NCBI GenBank assembly: GCA_963513935.1
Contig: OY740771.1
Span: 16,324,954 to 16,388,953, forward strand
Length of the DNA: 64,000 bases
From: Aphrophora alni
Lineage: Eukaryota; Arthropoda; Insecta; Hemiptera; Aphrophoridae
Reading direction: 5' to 3'
Part shown: positions 61,345 to 64,000 of the stretch, piece by piece
Position numbering within the stretch: position 1 is the stretch's first letter
Layout of the letters: every line of letters begins with the position of its first letter
The notes under the pieces: model-generated
Told to the model about the DNA's origin: nothing
Databases searched by the model: none
The model's input: the letters and a program-made list of their open reading frames with translations, nothing else
Made by a program: the position numbers and the translations under genes

Positions 61345-62225
61345 ATATTGAGCTTAAACTTCGCTTGTACCATTGACCGGTCTTCGGCGTAAATTGCATT
61401 TAAAGGATTAAATAAAACAATAAAGCTTCAAAATTATTTAGAAAAAAATAGTTCTTTAACTTTATGTAATCTTTTAATATGGAGTTTCAACAAGAAATAT
61501 CTGCTGTTACATTAAATATAAACTGCATTTGATTAACTTGAGCCAAGTTTAATTTTTGTTTTCTAACAATTATTAGTGAACGATAATAATATTGACATTG
61601 AATATTGCACGTGGATTTGAGTAATTTCACATTTCTCTAAAGTTTGAACGAAATTAGTAACTACCATTTTGAGAAATTATTTATTTTATAAAAAATCACC
61701 CAGCTGATTATTTAAAATACGTACAATTACGAGGTTCAGAAAACAAGTGTAGAACTATTTAAAACAAATTTACTCTACTGGATAAGACTCCTTAATTCAC
61801 CAATCTCATTTACATAAAGTTGAGAATAATATTTCCTAAAGTTACGATTTTCTAACCTAAGAGAAACGTATCATACAAACTAAAAACATCCGTCAAATTC
61901 CTTTCGCACTAAAATAAGACCACCTGAGGTGTTTTAAGAAAAGTTGACATCTATTTAGCACACGCAGCTTCATGAAGGTGTTTGTGTGAATACTAAACCG
62001 ATTTATCAAACTAAAAATAGACACACCCGACCACGCATTCCATGAGTCGTGACGGTTCGGATGTCAAGATCAAAATTAAGATCGTAAGAATGTCGCCACA
62101 ACTATTCTGCGCATTCAATCTTATCAAGGCTTTGAGGGAAAGAAATGTCTGCGTCCTTGCGTTGGCTTTACTTAGTTCAAACTTTGTGTTTGACCTATTT
62201 CTTAAGTTAGTCACGGAAACATTAT
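61345..62225. other. No supported feature
   Basis: AT-rich to 61990. From 62042 a 96-codon plus frame starts MSRDGSDVKIKIKIVRMS with somewhat protein-like composition, but it runs into repeat C and matches no family I know. Confidence 0.35.
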
Positions 62226-62229
62226 TGAT

Positions 62230-62530
62230 GATCGCCAACATGATACATACCCAGCCCCATCATGCAAATAGATTCTCCAAATGTAAAAGTTGGTTTTTAA
62301 GCCTTGTAGGAAATGTTAAATTGTATTGGTAGATCAAGGACTCTTATCCAGAAGGGTGTTTGTTTAAAACAGTTGTTACGCAGGTTTTCTGAACCTCGTA
62401 ATTTTAATATACCACTACTTTCTTTACGTCGGGTTAGGCATAAAGAACCTTTAGATGTGTATAAATTTTAAAAAATCTCCACTCGTTCGCTCGTATCAGT
62501 GCCTTGCCCTTGACAAGGACGATACCTATC
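62230..62530 (+). repeat. Interspersed repeat C, plus-strand copy
   Basis: ATGATACATACCCAGCCCCA, GTATTGGTAGATCAAGGACT and CCACTCGTTCGCTCGTATCA mirror the minus copy at 5690-6040. Confidence 0.6.
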
Positions 62531-62559
62531 ACATTATCTTGAAAGGTCATGATTCAAAA

Positions 62560-62850
62560 TTACATTTGCTATTCATCGTAGAGTGGTGGAATTGATACCA
62601 TTAAATATAGAATTATAATCTTCAAATGTGTATCTAATTTAGTGTGTTATAAGTTGAATAGCACAAGAGATATGAACAAAAAACGTATAATGGCCCCCAT
62701 TTTGACATTTTCAGTTCGTTTTTTTCTAAATGAGCACACACTATAGTCTGCTATAGTGAAAAATGTCATGTTCCTATCTTAATTTTTGTGGCCGCTGTCG
62801 TGTTTACGTAAAGACTTATGAACAACCCGATGTCAAAAATAATTGTTTCT
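62560..62850 (-). repeat. Interspersed repeat B, minus-strand copy
   Basis: GTTATAAGTTGAATAGCAC, CCCCCATTTTGACATTTTC and TTGTGGCCGCTGTCGTGTTT align with 10550-10800. Confidence 0.6.
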
Positions 62851-62974
62851 GTTTCCTGAGGCCATGAAACCTGGCCATTCAAAAATGGAGGTCGATGATC
62901 TTTACGATTACCAAACTAATTTATACTTTGATGAGTTAAAACCACAAGACTTAGGTTTCCGTATTTTAAAAAAG

Positions 62975-63535
62975 ATGAAGTATTTTAAGCTCCTTTACCC
63001 CAACATATTAATGTCATTTTTTTTCTGTTGCCGCTATATTTTTCTATATGTGGAACAATACAAAGAATATAAATGGAAAATTGAAATATGTAGGATTTAT
63101 CGTCTTATCTGTGTAAACTCGTTGCGACTTACTGATTGGACCATTTGTCTGTGCGCGCGGCTCTGACGCTACTAGCCGTTCTGTAAAAGTAGGGCTCTCT
63201 CACCCAACTATGTTTGTCTACCTTTCGCGAGACATAATTACAGTTTACAAGATTTTGTAGTGCACATAGAAACATGATGTTTACAAACAAATTTTATGAA
63301 TTTTTCCTCTGCTAATGACTTGATGCTCTCGAAGCTACATTGAAGACAGGTGAATAATCTACGTCCGGCGCGCCGCGCGGGATCACATGTTTTTGGAAAT
63401 GAGAGATAACCACTCCCCTCTCCCCCGCCGCGCCATAGGAAGCCGCGCGCAGAGACAAATGGACCCATCAGTACAGACAGACATACACAGGTGTGAAATT
63501 GAAAGGGTCCTTGGTTTTATCTAGGGACCTTAATA
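62975..63535 (+). repeat. Interspersed repeat X copy split by a MITE
   Basis: The 5' part (to 63131: ATGTGGAACAATACAAAGAA, CGTCTTATCTGTGTAAACTC) resumes at 63472 (ACAGACAGACATACACAGGT, AGGGTCCTTGGTTTTATCTA). Comparison with 22005-22385, uninterrupted here, proves an insertion. Confidence 0.85.
63132..63471. mobile_element. GC-rich 340-bp MITE with TA target duplication
   Basis: The left end CTGATTGGACCATTTGTCTG and the right end, as reverse complement, CTGATGGGTCCATTTGTCTC continue into TGCGCGCGGCT; about 31 bases with four mismatches. TA flanks both sides (63130-63131, 63472-63473) and the host repeat X is rejoined by removing it. The interior contains a very GC-rich core (GGCGCGCCGCGCGGG, about 63367) unusual for this window, and no convincing protein. 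Confidence 0.9.
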
Positions 63536-63734
63536 AAGAGAAATTAATTCAAATGAAATCCATCTTTTAATAATACCTGTCGAATTGTTCGTCTCAAATC
63601 TCACAAAAACTGCTTTCAAAACTTATAACCTACGCATTTTTCATTATTTGGTTAAATTAAGTTGTACTCGTCATACAAAAACTATAATATATGATTTTGC
63701 ACTGCAATTTAATTTCAAATCATATTTTATTTAT

Positions 63735-64000
63735 CCGATTTGTAGGTCACGTCGTGTTCAAGTTAAGGGGTGGAAGAAATAATGTCTGACAGTTTAAACT
63801 TGGTCAGCACTAACATATTACTTTTATCAACAAATAAACACACATATTCATAATAATAATAATAATAACTCCTAGTTTTATTTTATACCCCACAGATAAT
63901 ATTTACAATTTTTTTTTGTAATCGATAGATTTTACTCCTTAACTACCCCAAGGACAATTTTTTTATTCCCGGTATATTTTGCTTGTATGCGGGACAATAA
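63735..64000 (+). repeat. Interspersed repeat X, cut by the right window edge
   Basis: Begins TTTGTAGGTCACGTCGTGTT and continues through AAATAAACACACATATTCAT, an (ATA)n expansion at about 63851, and ATCGATAGATTTTACTCCTT to GGGACAATAA at the edge. Confidence 0.85.

Noticed and set aside
62042..62332. 96-codon plus frame
   Set aside because: Its second half lies in repeat C and the first half matches nothing known; the antisense frame is also open.

Overview
This is an AT-rich (roughly 70% by eye) eukaryotic, almost certainly insect, intergenic or intronic window; a hemipteran is a reasonable guess but not proven. The grounds are: no bacterial gene organisation anywhere; relics of three mariner/Tc1-type transposases of the kinds common in insects; R1-type and Jockey/CR1-like non-LTR retrotransposon tails; short degenerate TTAGG-like stretches (the insect telomere unit); long CA, GA, TC and TTA microsatellites; and very many palindromic (foldback) repeats. 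I find no intact host gene. The only plausible host coding sequence is a 38-codon N-terminal reading frame that runs off the left edge on the minus strand. Nearly all other open frames are microsatellite artefacts or AT-rich chance frames.

Layout. 0-10 kb: edge exon candidate, degenerate mariner (495-1760), a 147-bp tandem duplication, a three-arm foldback (2.56-4.0 kb), repeats I call B and C (5.0-6.0 kb), a TA-flanked DNA element with a possible transposase trace (6.3-7.0 kb) and a near-perfect AT-rich palindrome (8.65-8.80 kb). 10-26 kb: a repeated coding relic (10.3 and 24.9 kb), foldbacks at 15.0-15.5 and 16.6-17.7 kb, several copies of a ~400-bp repeat (X), a TA-flanked MITE (20989-21479), GC-richer islands of unknown nature and hammerhead/Penelope-like motifs. 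26-38 kb: a 1-kb pyrimidine tract with (TC)n and (CA)~111, clustered perfect hairpins (28.5-28.8 kb), a 1.17-kb foldback with arms built from 140-bp tandem units (31.6-32.8 kb), another foldback (35.6-36.7 kb) and a 380-bp (GA)n. 38-44 kb: a candidate solo LTR (38783-39477), a ~250-bp satellite, a second mariner (DD41D type), a foldback fragment and the C-terminus of a Jockey/CR1-like non-LTR element lying against more of the same satellite. 44-54 kb: a promoter-like GC island, a 151-bp tandem array, a hammerhead-ribozyme-like motif (49.94 kb), a foldback MITE (50920-51409) and a tRNA-derived sequence inside a perfect 59-bp inverted repeat (51951-52180). 54-64 kb: microsatellites, B/C repeats, an R1-type retrotransposon tail beside a (TTA)n tract, an RNase H-bearing non-LTR fragment, a third mariner (DD34D type) and a GC-rich TA-flanked MITE inserted in an X repeat.

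No pathway or operon is present. The interest lies in mobile-element archaeology: nested insertions, several foldback families apparently sharing an ACAGGGTGT-like terminus, candidate self-cleaving RNA motifs and a palindromised tRNA-like sequence. Repeat assignments rest on reading and comparing the sequence by eye, so boundaries are approximate unless a target-site duplication or exact arm is stated.
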